Source: Curtobacterium sp. MMLR14_010 (GTDB lineage: Bacteria > Actinomycetota > Actinomycetes > Actinomycetales > Microbacteriaceae). From it: 64,000 bases of DNA. Below the pieces are notes generated by a model. It searched no databases. It had not been told where the DNA came from and saw only the letters and a list, made by a program, of their open reading frames with translations. Below, piece after piece: positions 9,554 through 17,957 of the stretch; the first letter of the stretch is position 1; every line of letters starts with the position of its first letter. The stretch lies in the NCBI RefSeq assembly GCF_001865015.1, contig NZ_MJGV01000019.1, forward strand, positions 79,164 to 143,163. Direction: 5' to 3'. Both the position numbers and the translations under genes were made by a program.

Positions 9554-10495
9554 GTGAAACTGTTCGTCCAGATCCCCTGCCTCAACGAAGAGGAGACGCT
9601 GCCTGCGGTCCTCGAGACGATCCCGCGGTCGATCCCGGGCATCGACGAGATCCAGATCCTCATCATCGACGACGGTTCCACGGACCGGACGGTCGAGGTC
9701 GCGAAGGCCCACGGGGTGACGCACTTCGTCCGGCACACCACGAACATGGGCCTCGCCCGGTCCTTCCGCGACGGCGTCGACTACGCGCTGCTGCACGGCG
9801 CCGACATCGTCGTGAACACCGACGGGGACAACCAGTACCCGCAGGCGCACATCACCGAGCTCGTGCAGCCGATCATCACCGGCGACGCGGACATCGTGAT
9901 CGGCGACCGGCAGACCCGGACGATCGAGCACTTCTCCGGGTTCAAGAAGGTCATGCAGCGGTTCGGCTCCTGGGTGGCCAGCCGCGCGGCGGGCCTGGAC
10001 CTGCCCGACGCGGCCAGCGGCTTCCGCGCGTACTCGAAGTACTCGCTCATCCGGCTGAACATCGTCACCCGCTTCAGCTACTGCATGGAGACCATCGTGC
10101 AGGCCGGCTACAAGCGCCTGGCGATCGCGAGCATCCCGATCACCACGAACGCGAAGACCCGCGAGTCGCGGCTGTTCAAGAACATCTGGCAGCACATGTT
10201 CCAGTCCGGCTCGGCGATCGCCCGCGTGTACCTGATGTACCGGCCGATGGCGCTGTTCGCCTGGGTCAGTGCGGTCTTCGGGATCGCCGGGCTCATCCCG
10301 TTCGTGCGCTACCTGGTGCTGCTGTGGACGGACAGCGGCGGGAACCACCTGCAGTCGCTCATCCTCGGCATGGTCCTGATGATCAGCGCCCTGCTCTCCA
10401 TCACCATCGGCGTGGTGGCGGACCTGACCCGGTTGAACCGCACCCTGGCAGAGGAACAGCTCGACCTGCAGAAGCTCGCCAGGTACGGCGACTGA
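9554..10495 (+). CDS. Polyprenyl-phosphate glycosyltransferase, DPM1/GtrB-like, with two C-terminal membrane helices
   Basis: A 313-residue GT2 enzyme of the dolichol-phosphate mannosyltransferase type. It shows IPCLNEEETLP at 7-17, DDGSTDRT at 39-46 and the metal-binding DGD at 90-92. Two hydrophobic segments at about 235-260 and 275-300 anchor it in the membrane. Such proteins load a sugar onto undecaprenyl phosphate for use outside the cell by GT-C enzymes; the next gene encodes a plausible partner of that kind. The GTG at 9554 begins the conserved fold; an open frame further upstream has no family resemblance. Confidence 0.88.
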   Translation: MKLFVQIPCLNEEETLPAVLETIPRSIPGIDEIQILIIDDGSTDRTVEVAKAHGVTHFVRHTTNMGLARSFRDGVDYALLHGADIVVNTDGDNQYPQAHITELVQPIITGDADIVIGDRQTRTIEHFSGFKKVMQRFGSWVASRAAGLDLPDAASGFRAYSKYSLIRLNIVTRFSYCMETIVQAGYKRLAIASIPITTNAKTRESRLFKNIWQHMFQSGSAIARVYLMYRPMALFAWVSAVFGIAGLIPFVRYLVLLWTDSGGNHLQSLILGMVLMISALLSITIGVVADLTRLNRTLAEEQLDLQKLARYGD

Positions 10496-10501
10496 CCCTG
10501 C

Positions 10502-10507
10502 TACGGT
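10502..10507 (+). promoter_or_regulatory. Leaderless -10 box for the 10515 gene
   Basis: TACGGT ends seven bases before the ATG at 10515. This spacing argues for that ATG over the GTG at 10506, which overlaps the box. Confidence 0.5.
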
Positions 10508-10514
10508 GACCGGC

Positions 10515-12071
10515 ATGCCGGCGCCTGCACCACCCGTGGAGGCCGCTCCCGGGCTGCAGCCGGCCGGTGGTCGCACCGACCGGTCGACGGTGCTCGCCGC
10601 GGCGGCGGTCGCCGTGTTCGGCCTCCTCGTCACGATGACCGGGTCGTGGGTGCCGTCGGCCTGGGCGGACGAGGGCGCCACGATGAGCGGGGTCCGACGG
10701 TCCCTGCCCGAGCTCTGGCGCATGGTGCACCACGTCGACGGCGTGCACGGGGCGTACTACCTGCTGCTGCACCTGTGGTTCGAGGTCGTCCCCTACAGCC
10801 CCTTCACCCTGCGGCTGCCGAGTGCGATCGCCGTCGGGCTGGCGGCCGGCCTGACCGTGCTGCTCGTCCAGCGTCTCGCCGGGCCCTGGACCGCCGTCGT
10901 CGCGGGCGTCCTCACGTGCTGCGTCCCGCGCCTGCTCTTCGCCGGGACGGAGGGCCGGTCGAGCGCCACGTCCACGCTCGCCGCGGTCGGGCTCACCCTG
11001 GTGCTCGTGGTGGCCCTCGACCGGACCCGGGAGCGTCGGCGCACGGCGGTCGCGTGGTGGGTCGGGTACACGGTGATCGCGGTCCTCGCCGGGCTGCTGT
11101 TCGTCTACACCGACCTGGTGGTCCTCGCCCACGCGGTGACGATCGGCCTGCTGGTGCTCGGGCGGCACCGACGCGCGGAGGCCCGCGCCGCCCTGTGGTG
11201 GGCGGGTGCCGCACTCGTCGCCGGGCTCGTGCTGCTGCCCTTCGTCCGCATGGTGAGCGGCCAGACCGGGCAGCTGTACTGGATGGGGGCGTTCCGCCTC
11301 GACGCCGCGCTCGCGCAGCGGGTGTTCGTCGGACAGTGGTTCGGCGGGACCGGCCCGTGGGCGGTCGTCCCGTGGGCCCTCGTGGTCGCCGGGGTGGTCG
11401 CCACGCTCGTCGTGCCGCGGCTGCGCGGACGGGTCCCGGCGCTGGCCGTCGCCCTGCCGGTCGTCGTGGTCCCGACGGTGGTGGTCGTCGTCGTGTCCCT
11501 GCTCGTCCGTCCCCTCTACGACCCGCGCTACCTCACGTTCTGCAGCCCGTTCGTCGCGGTGCTCGTCGCGCTCGCGCTGACCAGCGTGCCGTGGCGGGTG
11601 GTCACGATCGTCGCGCTCGTCGCGCTCGCGGCCCTCGTGACCCCGATCTGGGTCGCCCAGCGGACCCCCACCGCGAAGGACGGCTCCACCTGGGCCGCCG
11701 CCGCGCAGGTCCTCACCGACGGCCGGGCCGCCGAGCCGCCGGGCACCAGGGACGCCATCTGGTACGGGCCCTTGCCGCGGCACCCGAACCGGACCACGGA
11801 GTTCGTCGCGGCCGCCTACCCGGACGCGTTCGCGGGCATGCGCGACCTCTCGCTCCGCCGCTCGGCCGTGTCGCTCGGACAGCTGTGGGCGGAGCGGTCC
11901 GACGTGCGCGACCCGCTGCCGTCCACCGACGACGTCGACAGGATCTGGTTCGTCGGCCAACGCACCGACGACGAACCGCGACTCCTGCAGCGGCAGCTCC
12001 GCGCCGCGGGCTGGACGGTCACGCAGCGCTGGTTCACCGGGAAGTTCGTGATCCTGAAGGCGGACCGGTGA
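10515..12071 (+). CDS. Multi-pass membrane glycosyltransferase, ArnT/GT39-like
   Basis: A 518-residue protein with about ten hydrophobic segments. After the first one comes WADEGATMSGVRRS, which places acidic residues in the first outer loop as in GT-C (GT39/GT83) enzymes that use polyprenyl-phosphate sugars. A soluble C-terminal tail of about 130 residues starts after VTPIWVAQRTPT. The upstream neighbour probably makes a lipid-linked sugar, so the pair could decorate a surface glycan or protein on the outer face of the membrane. A GTG three codons upstream is possible but sits inside the -10 box. Substrate unknown. Confidence 0.78.
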   Translation: MPAPAPPVEAAPGLQPAGGRTDRSTVLAAAAVAVFGLLVTMTGSWVPSAWADEGATMSGVRRSLPELWRMVHHVDGVHGAYYLLLHLWFEVVPYSPFTLRLPSAIAVGLAAGLTVLLVQRLAGPWTAVVAGVLTCCVPRLLFAGTEGRSSATSTLAAVGLTLVLVVALDRTRERRRTAVAWWVGYTVIAVLAGLLFVYTDLVVLAHAVTIGLLVLGRHRRAEARAALWWAGAALVAGLVLLPFVRMVSGQTGQLYWMGAFRLDAALAQRVFVGQWFGGTGPWAVVPWALVVAGVVATLVVPRLRGRVPALAVALPVVVVPTVVVVVVSLLVRPLYDPRYLTFCSPFVAVLVALALTSVPWRVVTIVALVALAALVTPIWVAQRTPTAKDGSTWAAAAQVLTDGRAAEPPGTRDAIWYGPLPRHPNRTTEFVAAAYPDAFAGMRDLSLRRSAVSLGQLWAERSDVRDPLPSTDDVDRIWFVGQRTDDEPRLLQRQLRAAGWTVTQRWFTGKFVILKADR

Positions 12072-12076
12072 CGCCT

Positions 12077-12118
12077 CGGAGCGCCCACACCCCCGGGTCG
12101 TCCCGCCGCCGCGCTCCG
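12077..12118 (+). terminator. Possible terminator after the 10515 gene
   Basis: CGGAGCGC (12077-12084) pairs with GCGCTCCG (12111-12118) across a long 26-base loop. It lies just before the rmlB promoter. Weak because of the loop length and the absence of a T run. Confidence 0.3.
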
Positions 12119-12127
12119 GTGCCCCGC

Positions 12128-12133
12128 TAGACT
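12128..12133 (+). promoter_or_regulatory. Possible -10 box for rmlB
   Basis: TAGACT fits TANNNT and would give a leader of about 55 bases carrying GAAAGGG before the rmlB GTG. Confidence 0.45.
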
Positions 12134-12192
12134 GCTCGCCGACCGTCGTCGGCCCCGAGCCGACCGCCATCGGCCACGAAAGGGCACACAGC

Positions 12193-13179
12193 GTGAAGAT
12201 CCTCGTCACCGGAGGAGCCGGCTTCATCGGCTCGAACTTCGTCCGTCGCACCCTGCAGGACGCCTACCCGGGCCTCGAAGGCGCCGAGGTCGTCGTCTAC
12301 GACGCACTGACCTACTCGGGCAACCTCGAGAACCTCGCGTCGGTGTCGGACTCGCCGCGGTACTCCTTCGTGCAGGGCGACATCCGTGACGCCGCGAAGC
12401 TCGACGAGGTCGTCCCGGGCATCGACGCGATCGTGCACTTCGCCGCCGAGTCCCACGTCGACCGCTCGGTCCGTGACTCCGGCATCTTCGTCGAGACGAA
12501 CGTCGTCGGCACCCAGCGCCTGCTCGACGCCGCGCTCCGCCACGGCACGGAGCGCTTCGTCCACGTCTCCACCGACGAGGTCTACGGCTCCATCGCCGAG
12601 GGCTCGTGGGACGAGGAGCGCCCGCTCGAGCCGAACTCGCCGTACTCGGCGTCGAAGGCCGGCAGCGACCTGCTCGCGCGGAGCTACCACCGCACCCACG
12701 GGCTGAACCTCTCGATCACGCGCTGCTCGAACAACTACGGGCCGTACCACTTCCCCGAGAAGGTCATCCCGCTGTTCGTCACGAACCTCATCGACGACGG
12801 GCACGTGCCGCTGTACGGCGAGGGCGACAACATCCGCGACTGGCTGCACGTCGACGACCACACCCGGGGCATCGCCCTCGTGCTCACCCGCGGCCGCGCC
12901 GGCGAGATCTACAACATCGGCGGCGGGACCGAGCTGACGAACAAGGAGCTCACCCAGCTCCTGCTCGACGCCACCGGCAAGGACTGGTCGTACGTCGACC
13001 GCGTGGCCGACCGGCTCGGACACGACCTGCGCTACTCGGTGGACATCTCGAAGATCCAGGCCGAGCTCGGCTACGAGCCGCAGGTGCCGTTCGAGCAGGG
13101 GCTGGCCGACGTCGTGCAGTGGTACCGCGACAACCGTGCGTGGTGGGAGCCCCTCAAGGAGCGCGCGGCCCTGCGCTGA
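12193..13179 (+). CDS. rmlB: dTDP-glucose 4,6-dehydratase
   Basis: A 328-residue short-chain dehydrogenase/reductase of the extended type, second step of dTDP-L-rhamnose synthesis. It has the NAD-binding GGAGFIG at 7-13, the HFAAESHVDRSV substrate loop near 80-90, and catalytic Y151-x3-K155 in YSASK. Downstream, CSNNYGPYHFPEK and NIRDWLHVDDH are characteristic of RmlB. The GTG at 12193 follows GAAAGGGCACACAGC, which gives a usable ribosome site. It is ten bases from rmlD and they are almost certainly cotranscribed. Confidence 0.97.
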   Translation: MKILVTGGAGFIGSNFVRRTLQDAYPGLEGAEVVVYDALTYSGNLENLASVSDSPRYSFVQGDIRDAAKLDEVVPGIDAIVHFAAESHVDRSVRDSGIFVETNVVGTQRLLDAALRHGTERFVHVSTDEVYGSIAEGSWDEERPLEPNSPYSASKAGSDLLARSYHRTHGLNLSITRCSNNYGPYHFPEKVIPLFVTNLIDDGHVPLYGEGDNIRDWLHVDDHTRGIALVLTRGRAGEIYNIGGGTELTNKELTQLLLDATGKDWSYVDRVADRLGHDLRYSVDISKIQAELGYEPQVPFEQGLADVVQWYRDNRAWWEPLKERAALR

Positions 13180-13189
13180 CGCCGACGCC

Positions 13190-14041
13190 ATGACCCGCTA
13201 CCTGATCACCGGCGCCGCCGGGATGCTGGGCCAGGACCTCCAGCAGGCCCTCGCCGGACGTGACGTGACCGCCCTCTCCCGCGCCGACCTCGACATCACC
13301 GACCAGGCGGCCGTCGACGCCGCCGTGGCCGGGCACGACGTCGTGGTCAACGCCGCCGCCTACACGAAGGTGGACGACGCCGAGTCCCACGAGGACGACG
13401 CCCACGCCGTGAACGCCCGCGGGCCCGAGGTCCTGGCGACCGCGGCCGTGGCGGCCGGCGCGAAGCTCGTGCAAGTCTCCACCGACTACGTCTTCGACGG
13501 CACCGGGACCTCCCCGTACGCCGAGGACGAGCCCACGGTCCCCCTCGGCGCCTACGGGCGGACCAAGGCCGCGGGCGAGGCCGCGGTCCGCGCCGTCGCC
13601 CCCGACTCGTCGTACATCGTGCGCGCCGCCTGGCTCTACGGCGCCGGTGGCCCGAACTTCGCGAAGACGATGGTCCGGCTCGCGGGCTCGCACGACACCG
13701 TCAGCGTCGTCACGGACCAGGTCGGTCAGCCGACGTGGACCGGGGACCTGGCACGGCAGATCGTCGCGCTCCTCGACGCCGACGCCCCCGCCGGCGTCTA
13801 CCACGGCACGAACGCCGGGCAGGGTTCCTGGTACGACTTCACGAAGGCGATCTTCGCCGAGGTCGGTCTCGACCCCGAGCGGGTGCTGCCGACCGACAGC
13901 GCCGCGTTCGTCCGGCCGGCTCCCCGTCCGGCGTACAGCGTGCTCGGGCACGACGCCTGGTCCCGTGCGGGGCTCGCCCCGATGCGTGACTGGCGCGAGG
14001 CACTGCACGCGGCCGTCCAGGCCGGCGTCCTCGCCGCCTGA
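13190..14041 (+). CDS. rmlD: dTDP-4-dehydrorhamnose reductase
   Basis: A 283-residue reductase for the last step of dTDP-L-rhamnose synthesis. It shows the dinucleotide motif GAAGMLG at 8-14, VVNAAAYTKVDDAE at 52-65, STDYVFDG at 97-104 and the catalytic Y122/K126 pair in YGRTK. The ATG at 13190 was taken because 18 upstream in-frame residues overlap the rmlB end and are arginine-rich. Transcription ends at the long palindrome just downstream. Confidence 0.96.
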   Translation: MTRYLITGAAGMLGQDLQQALAGRDVTALSRADLDITDQAAVDAAVAGHDVVVNAAAYTKVDDAESHEDDAHAVNARGPEVLATAAVAAGAKLVQVSTDYVFDGTGTSPYAEDEPTVPLGAYGRTKAAGEAAVRAVAPDSSYIVRAAWLYGAGGPNFAKTMVRLAGSHDTVSVVTDQVGQPTWTGDLARQIVALLDADAPAGVYHGTNAGQGSWYDFTKAIFAEVGLDPERVLPTDSAAFVRPAPRPAYSVLGHDAWSRAGLAPMRDWREALHAAVQAGVLAA

Positions 14042-14051
14042 CACCGGCGCA

Positions 14052-14107
14052 CACCACGACGGCGACGAGCCCGGACCGATCGGTCCGGGCTCGTCGCCGT
14101 CGTGGTG
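14052..14107. terminator. Perfect 56-base palindrome between convergent genes
   Basis: The 28 bases of 14052-14079 are exactly complementary to 14080-14107, so the region can form an uninterrupted hairpin with almost no loop. It starts 10 bases after the rmlD stop and ends one base before the stop of the convergent gene, so it probably terminates both. There is no T run, as is usual in this window. Confidence 0.85.
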
Positions 14108-14108
14108 G

Positions 14109-15032
14109 TCAGCGTGTGATCGTGATGGTCATCTGCTGCCGGACCTGACGGCCGTTGTCGGCGATGAACTCCAGCGTCCTCGACCCCACCGCCGAGGCCG
14201 CCGGGGTCCCGCTGATCTGCTGCGTGTCCGGGTTCCACACGAGCCCCTCCGGAAGGGGTGACGAGAACGCCGTCACGACCGCGGGGAACGGGCTCTCAGC
14301 ACGGAGCTGCACCATGGCGGTCCGGCCCGCGCGCAGACGGATGACGGACGGCGCGGTGATCTCGGGCGCCTGCTTCAGCTCGATCGTGCGGCCGTAGGAG
14401 AGCCGGCTGTCGTAGTTCGCGTCGGTCCCGAGCGAGCACGTGACGACGTTCTGGCCCGGGTAGTACAGGCCCTCGCGGTGCTCGCAGCTGTTGTCCGTGA
14501 TGCCGGGCTGCGTGCCGGCCGTCAGCGTCACGAGCACGGGGTCGTCGCTGTCGACCCACTCCGAGTACTGGCTGGCCGCGAGGACCGTGCCCTGGACGTC
14601 CATGCCGTTGATGCCGGCGTCGGTGAAGTCCGTGTCGTCGAGCTGCGCGTCGGTCAGCTTCGCCTGGGTCAGGTCCGAGTCCGCGAAGGTGGCACCGCGG
14701 AGGTCGGCCCCGGACAGGTCCGCACCGTAGAGGATCGCGCCGGAGAGGTCGGCGCCGGAGAGGTCCGCGCCCTTGAGGTCGGCCAGACGCAGGTCACGGC
14801 CGGAGAGGTCCTTGCCGGCCAGGTCGTCGCCCGCGCACTCGCTGTGCTCCGACGGCGTCGCGCCCGAGACGATCCGGCACGCCCCGATCTGGGTCGTGCT
14901 GGGCGCTGACAGGTACTCGTAGCCGAGCGCGACGACGACGAGCAGCAGCACGACGATCCCGAGGGACCAGTGCCGCCGTCGCAGCCACGGACGCCGTGTC
15001 GCGGTCGGGGTGGTGGGCGTCGTCCCGGTCAT
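14109..15032 (-). CDS. Membrane-anchored pentapeptide-repeat protein
   Basis: A 307-residue protein. A basic N-terminus and one membrane helix (about 23-40) are followed by a Cys-containing linker. Residues about 66-150 form roughly 17 pentapeptide repeats of the A(D/N)LxG kind (for example ADLSGADLSGA). The last 90 residues (about 218-307) look like an Ig/cadherin-like beta domain, with LPEGLVWNPDTQQISGTP typical of putative-Ig modules. The repeat helix and Ig domain would lie outside the cell. The start overlaps the stop of the upstream membrane protein gene by four bases, so the two are probably functionally linked. Function unknown; not a Qnr-type protein by architecture. Confidence 0.8.
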   Translation of the reverse strand: MTGTTPTTPTATRRPWLRRRHWSLGIVVLLLVVVALGYEYLSAPSTTQIGACRIVSGATPSEHSECAGDDLAGKDLSGRDLRLADLKGADLSGADLSGAILYGADLSGADLRGATFADSDLTQAKLTDAQLDDTDFTDAGINGMDVQGTVLAASQYSEWVDSDDPVLVTLTAGTQPGITDNSCEHREGLYYPGQNVVTCSLGTDANYDSRLSYGRTIELKQAPEITAPSVIRLRAGRTAMVQLRAESPFPAVVTAFSSPLPEGLVWNPDTQQISGTPAASAVGSRTLEFIADNGRQVRQQMTITITR

Positions 15033-16582
15033 GCGGCGGCTCCCGTCAGGAACGTCGGCAGGAAGCGCATGGCGAAGGGCGTGAACCAGGCGTCCCCGTG
15101 GGCGTAGGTGAAGAAGGCGACCGGCCCGGCGTAGGTGACGAGCACGAACAGCCCGAGCAGGACGGCCGGCACGACGAGCACGCGCCGCCAGCCCGGGGTG
15201 ATCCGCCCCCACATGGCGATGGCACCGATCACGGCGAAGGCGTAGATGAGCGGCAGGACCGGGATCAGGTACCGGCCGGAGAAGGCGTACTCGTTGTCGA
15301 GGCGGATGAACGTGCGCAGGTTGAAGAAGAACATCGCGACGACGTAGCTGCCCGCGACGACCATGCCCCAGACGAACGCCCGCGTGCGGCTGAGCATCCG
15401 GACGGAGAGCAGCGTGCCGACCATCGCGAGCACGAGCACCAGCGCGCCGGCGACCTGCACCCAGATGTCGACCTGCCACGCGGTCTCACGTCCGCGGTAG
15501 AAGAACATGCTCTGGAAGTAGGCGCTGAGCCAGCTGCCGACGAACTCGAAGACGTCGAAGGGCGTCTGCGGTGCGTTGTTCAGCACGCCCAGGCTGTGTG
15601 CCCGTGCGGCCCAGTAGTTCCGTCGGTAGATGTCGAACGACAGGCACTGCTGGTGCGTGTGCAGCTTGGTGCAGTCCGGGTTGAACTGCCCGTAGACGAG
15701 CAGGTTGATGCCGGTCCGCTCGAGGAGCACCGCGAACGACACCACGAACAGCAGCGCCCACAGCGACGACGTGAGCGGGTGCTCGACGAAGGCCGCGCGC
15801 AGCCGTCGGACCGGGTGCGCGAAGGTCTGCACGCCGTCGCGCTGCACGACGAGGGCCACGGCGACGACGATCGCCACGAGCACGAAGGGCACGAAGGTGT
15901 ACTTCACGATGATCGCGGCCATGCCGATCACCAGGGCGCGGACCAGGTCCCCGTACGCGGTCGAGCTCGACCGGATCAGGCGGGCGCAGTACAGCAGGCA
16001 GAGGAAGTAGAGCGTGTTCGCCGGGGTGTCGTAGGTGACCGCGGCGGCCTGCCACTCGTAGCGGCCGGTGAACGCGAGCAGCAGCACGACGAGCGTGCTG
16101 ATGGACGCCGAGATGCCGAGGGCGCGGACGAGGCGGTGCACGACGAGCAGTCCGACCGCGGCGATGAGCACGTTCGCGAAGCGCAGGGCCACGACGATGA
16201 CGCTGTAGGGCGCCCCGAGGTCAAGGAGCGCCTTCACCGGGAAGCTCGCCGCGTAGTAGTAGAAGTAGCTCGGGAAGCGCTCGATCTCCCCCATCGTGAG
16301 CAGGTGCGGCGGGGCGTCGGTGATGACCGGTCCGGCCCAGACGCTGCGGCTCGCGTAGTAGAGGATGTTCGCGATGTGCCGGTTCTCGTCGGGCGCGATC
16401 GTGCCGCTGTAGGGCACGTGTCCGACGCCGTCGACGACCGGCATGTGGATGACGACCGACAGCACCGCCCCGACCGCGATGAACACCAGGATCCCGACGC
16501 GCAGCGTCCATCGGTGTTCGAGGACGATGACGAGGCGGGTGGTGTCGACGAGGCCGCGGAGGCGCCGCGCTGCGACCGGCAT
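15029..16582 (-). CDS. DUF2142-type multi-pass membrane protein, probable glycosyltransferase
   Basis: A 517-residue protein with about ten to twelve membrane segments. After the first helix comes GTIAPDENRHIANILYY, an acidic loop motif like those of DUF2142/GT-C proteins, then PSYFYYYAAS. These proteins are usually found in surface-polysaccharide loci and are suspected lipid-linked-sugar transferases. A TTG three codons upstream is an alternative start; neither start has an ideally spaced ribosome site (AAGGGG lies 13 bases before the ATG and 4 before the TTG). It is coupled to the pentapeptide-repeat gene and paralogous in type to the gene at 24222. Confidence 0.75.
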   Translation of the reverse strand: MPVAARRLRGLVDTTRLVIVLEHRWTLRVGILVFIAVGAVLSVVIHMPVVDGVGHVPYSGTIAPDENRHIANILYYASRSVWAGPVITDAPPHLLTMGEIERFPSYFYYYAASFPVKALLDLGAPYSVIVVALRFANVLIAAVGLLVVHRLVRALGISASISTLVVLLLAFTGRYEWQAAAVTYDTPANTLYFLCLLYCARLIRSSSTAYGDLVRALVIGMAAIIVKYTFVPFVLVAIVVAVALVVQRDGVQTFAHPVRRLRAAFVEHPLTSSLWALLFVVSFAVLLERTGINLLVYGQFNPDCTKLHTHQQCLSFDIYRRNYWAARAHSLGVLNNAPQTPFDVFEFVGSWLSAYFQSMFFYRGRETAWQVDIWVQVAGALVLVLAMVGTLLSVRMLSRTRAFVWGMVVAGSYVVAMFFFNLRTFIRLDNEYAFSGRYLIPVLPLIYAFAVIGAIAMWGRITPGWRRVLVVPAVLLGLFVLVTYAGPVAFFTYAHGDAWFTPFAMRFLPTFLTGAAA

Positions 16583-16681
16583 GGTGGTCAAGAGTCCCCT
16601 TCGTTCGGTGCAAGCGTATCCACTCCGGCGAAACGAGCCGAACTCGGTCGCCGCTCAGCGGGCTCCCCGGAGTCCGACTGG

Positions 16682-16687
16682 TAGTGT
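16682..16687 (+). promoter_or_regulatory. Probable -10 box for the 16724 glycosyltransferase
   Basis: TAGTGT fits TANNNT, with a leader of about 30 bases that carries CAGGAG nine bases before the ATG. Confidence 0.45.
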
Positions 16688-16723
16688 CTGGACCCGTTCG
16701 CCGACAGCACCAGGAGCCCCACC

Positions 16724-17866
16724 ATGACCACTCTCCGCGTGATCGTGGACCAGGTGATCGCCCCGGTCCCGGGTGGGATCGGCCGCTACGCGGAGGAACT
16801 GACCCGGCACCTCATCGCCACCGCACCGGCTGGCTGCGAGGTCGAGGCCGTCGTCTCGGCCGCCCCCGCAGCGGACATCGAGCGGCTCACCACGCTCCTG
16901 CCGGGACTCGGCGGACTCGAGCGCCTGGCGCTCCCACGCCGCGAGCTCTCCCTCGCGTGGCAGGCCGGTCTGGCCAAGGGCGCTTCGCGCGGCATGGTCC
17001 ACGCGCCGAGCGTCCTCGCGCCCCTGGTGAAGCACAACCGGTTCCAGGACGTCGGCCACCAGACGGTCGTCACCGTGCACGACACGGTGCCGTGGACGCA
17101 CCCGGAGACCCTGACGCCACGGGGCGTGCACTTCCACAAGGCGATGGTCCGTCGGGCGTGGAAGTACGCCGACGCGGTCGTCGTGCCGACCCACGCGGTC
17201 GCCGCGGAGCTCAACAGCATCCACCGCTTCGACGAACGCCTGCGCGTGATCGGCGGTGCGACGAGCGGACGGCTCACGGTGCCCGTCGACGCCGACCTCC
17301 GCGCCGAGCGGCTCGGGCTGCCCGACCGCTACGTGCTCGCCGTCGGCACCCTCGAACCGCGCAAGGGACTGCGCTTCCTCATCGAGGCGATGGCGCACCA
17401 CGACGCCCCCGCCGAGGTGCCGCTCGTCATCGCCGGCCCGGACGGCTGGGGCGACGTCGACGTGCACGGCCTCGCTGAAGGCGCCGGCCTCACGCCGGAC
17501 CGCGTCAAGGTGCTCGGCCGGATCGACGACGCAGACCTCGCCGTGGCGTACTCACGCGCATCGGTGTTCGTCTTCCCGAGCCTCGCCGAGGGCTTCGGTC
17601 TGCCGGTCATCGAGGCCATGAGCTTCGGCACGCCGGTCGTGCACTCCGACGACGCCGCCGTGCGCGAGGTCGCCTCGGACGCCGGCGTCACCGTCGCCAC
17701 GTCGCCGCGCGAGTCCTACCCCGAGCGTCTCGCGCAGGCCGTCTACCAGGTCGTCAACGACCCGCTCCTGGCCGGCCAGCTCGCCGTCGCGGGACCGGAC
17801 CGCGCCCGGATGTTCGACTGGCGCGACTCCGCCGAGGAGACCTGGGCCCTGCACGCCGACCTCTGA
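16724..17866 (+). CDS. Glycosyltransferase family 4
   Basis: A 380-residue GT-B enzyme. It has GGIGRYAEEL near residue 18, HAPSVLAPL near 90, GTLEPRKG near 207 and the donor-binding EGFGLPVIEAM near 287. Overall layout closely resembles the GT4 gene at 1632, suggesting duplicated function within the same polysaccharide system. The ATG follows an AGGAG ribosome site. It stands alone as a transcription unit between a divergent membrane-protein gene and a lipoprotein gene. Confidence 0.9.
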   Translation: MTTLRVIVDQVIAPVPGGIGRYAEELTRHLIATAPAGCEVEAVVSAAPAADIERLTTLLPGLGGLERLALPRRELSLAWQAGLAKGASRGMVHAPSVLAPLVKHNRFQDVGHQTVVTVHDTVPWTHPETLTPRGVHFHKAMVRRAWKYADAVVVPTHAVAAELNSIHRFDERLRVIGGATSGRLTVPVDADLRAERLGLPDRYVLAVGTLEPRKGLRFLIEAMAHHDAPAEVPLVIAGPDGWGDVDVHGLAEGAGLTPDRVKVLGRIDDADLAVAYSRASVFVFPSLAEGFGLPVIEAMSFGTPVVHSDDAAVREVASDAGVTVATSPRESYPERLAQAVYQVVNDPLLAGQLAVAGPDRARMFDWRDSAEETWALHADL

Positions 17867-17957
17867 GCCGGCGCCGCGTCGATCACGGCTCGGCATCGAT
17901 CACGACCACCGCCGTGTCCTCCGGTCGACACCCGTCGGGCACTGTCAGGATCGGCTC

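Noticed and set aside
16583..16591. TTG start three codons upstream for the DUF2142 gene
   Set aside because: Possible, but the purine-rich AAGGGG is only four bases from it. The ATG at 16582 was kept as the more usual codon; the choice is uncertain.
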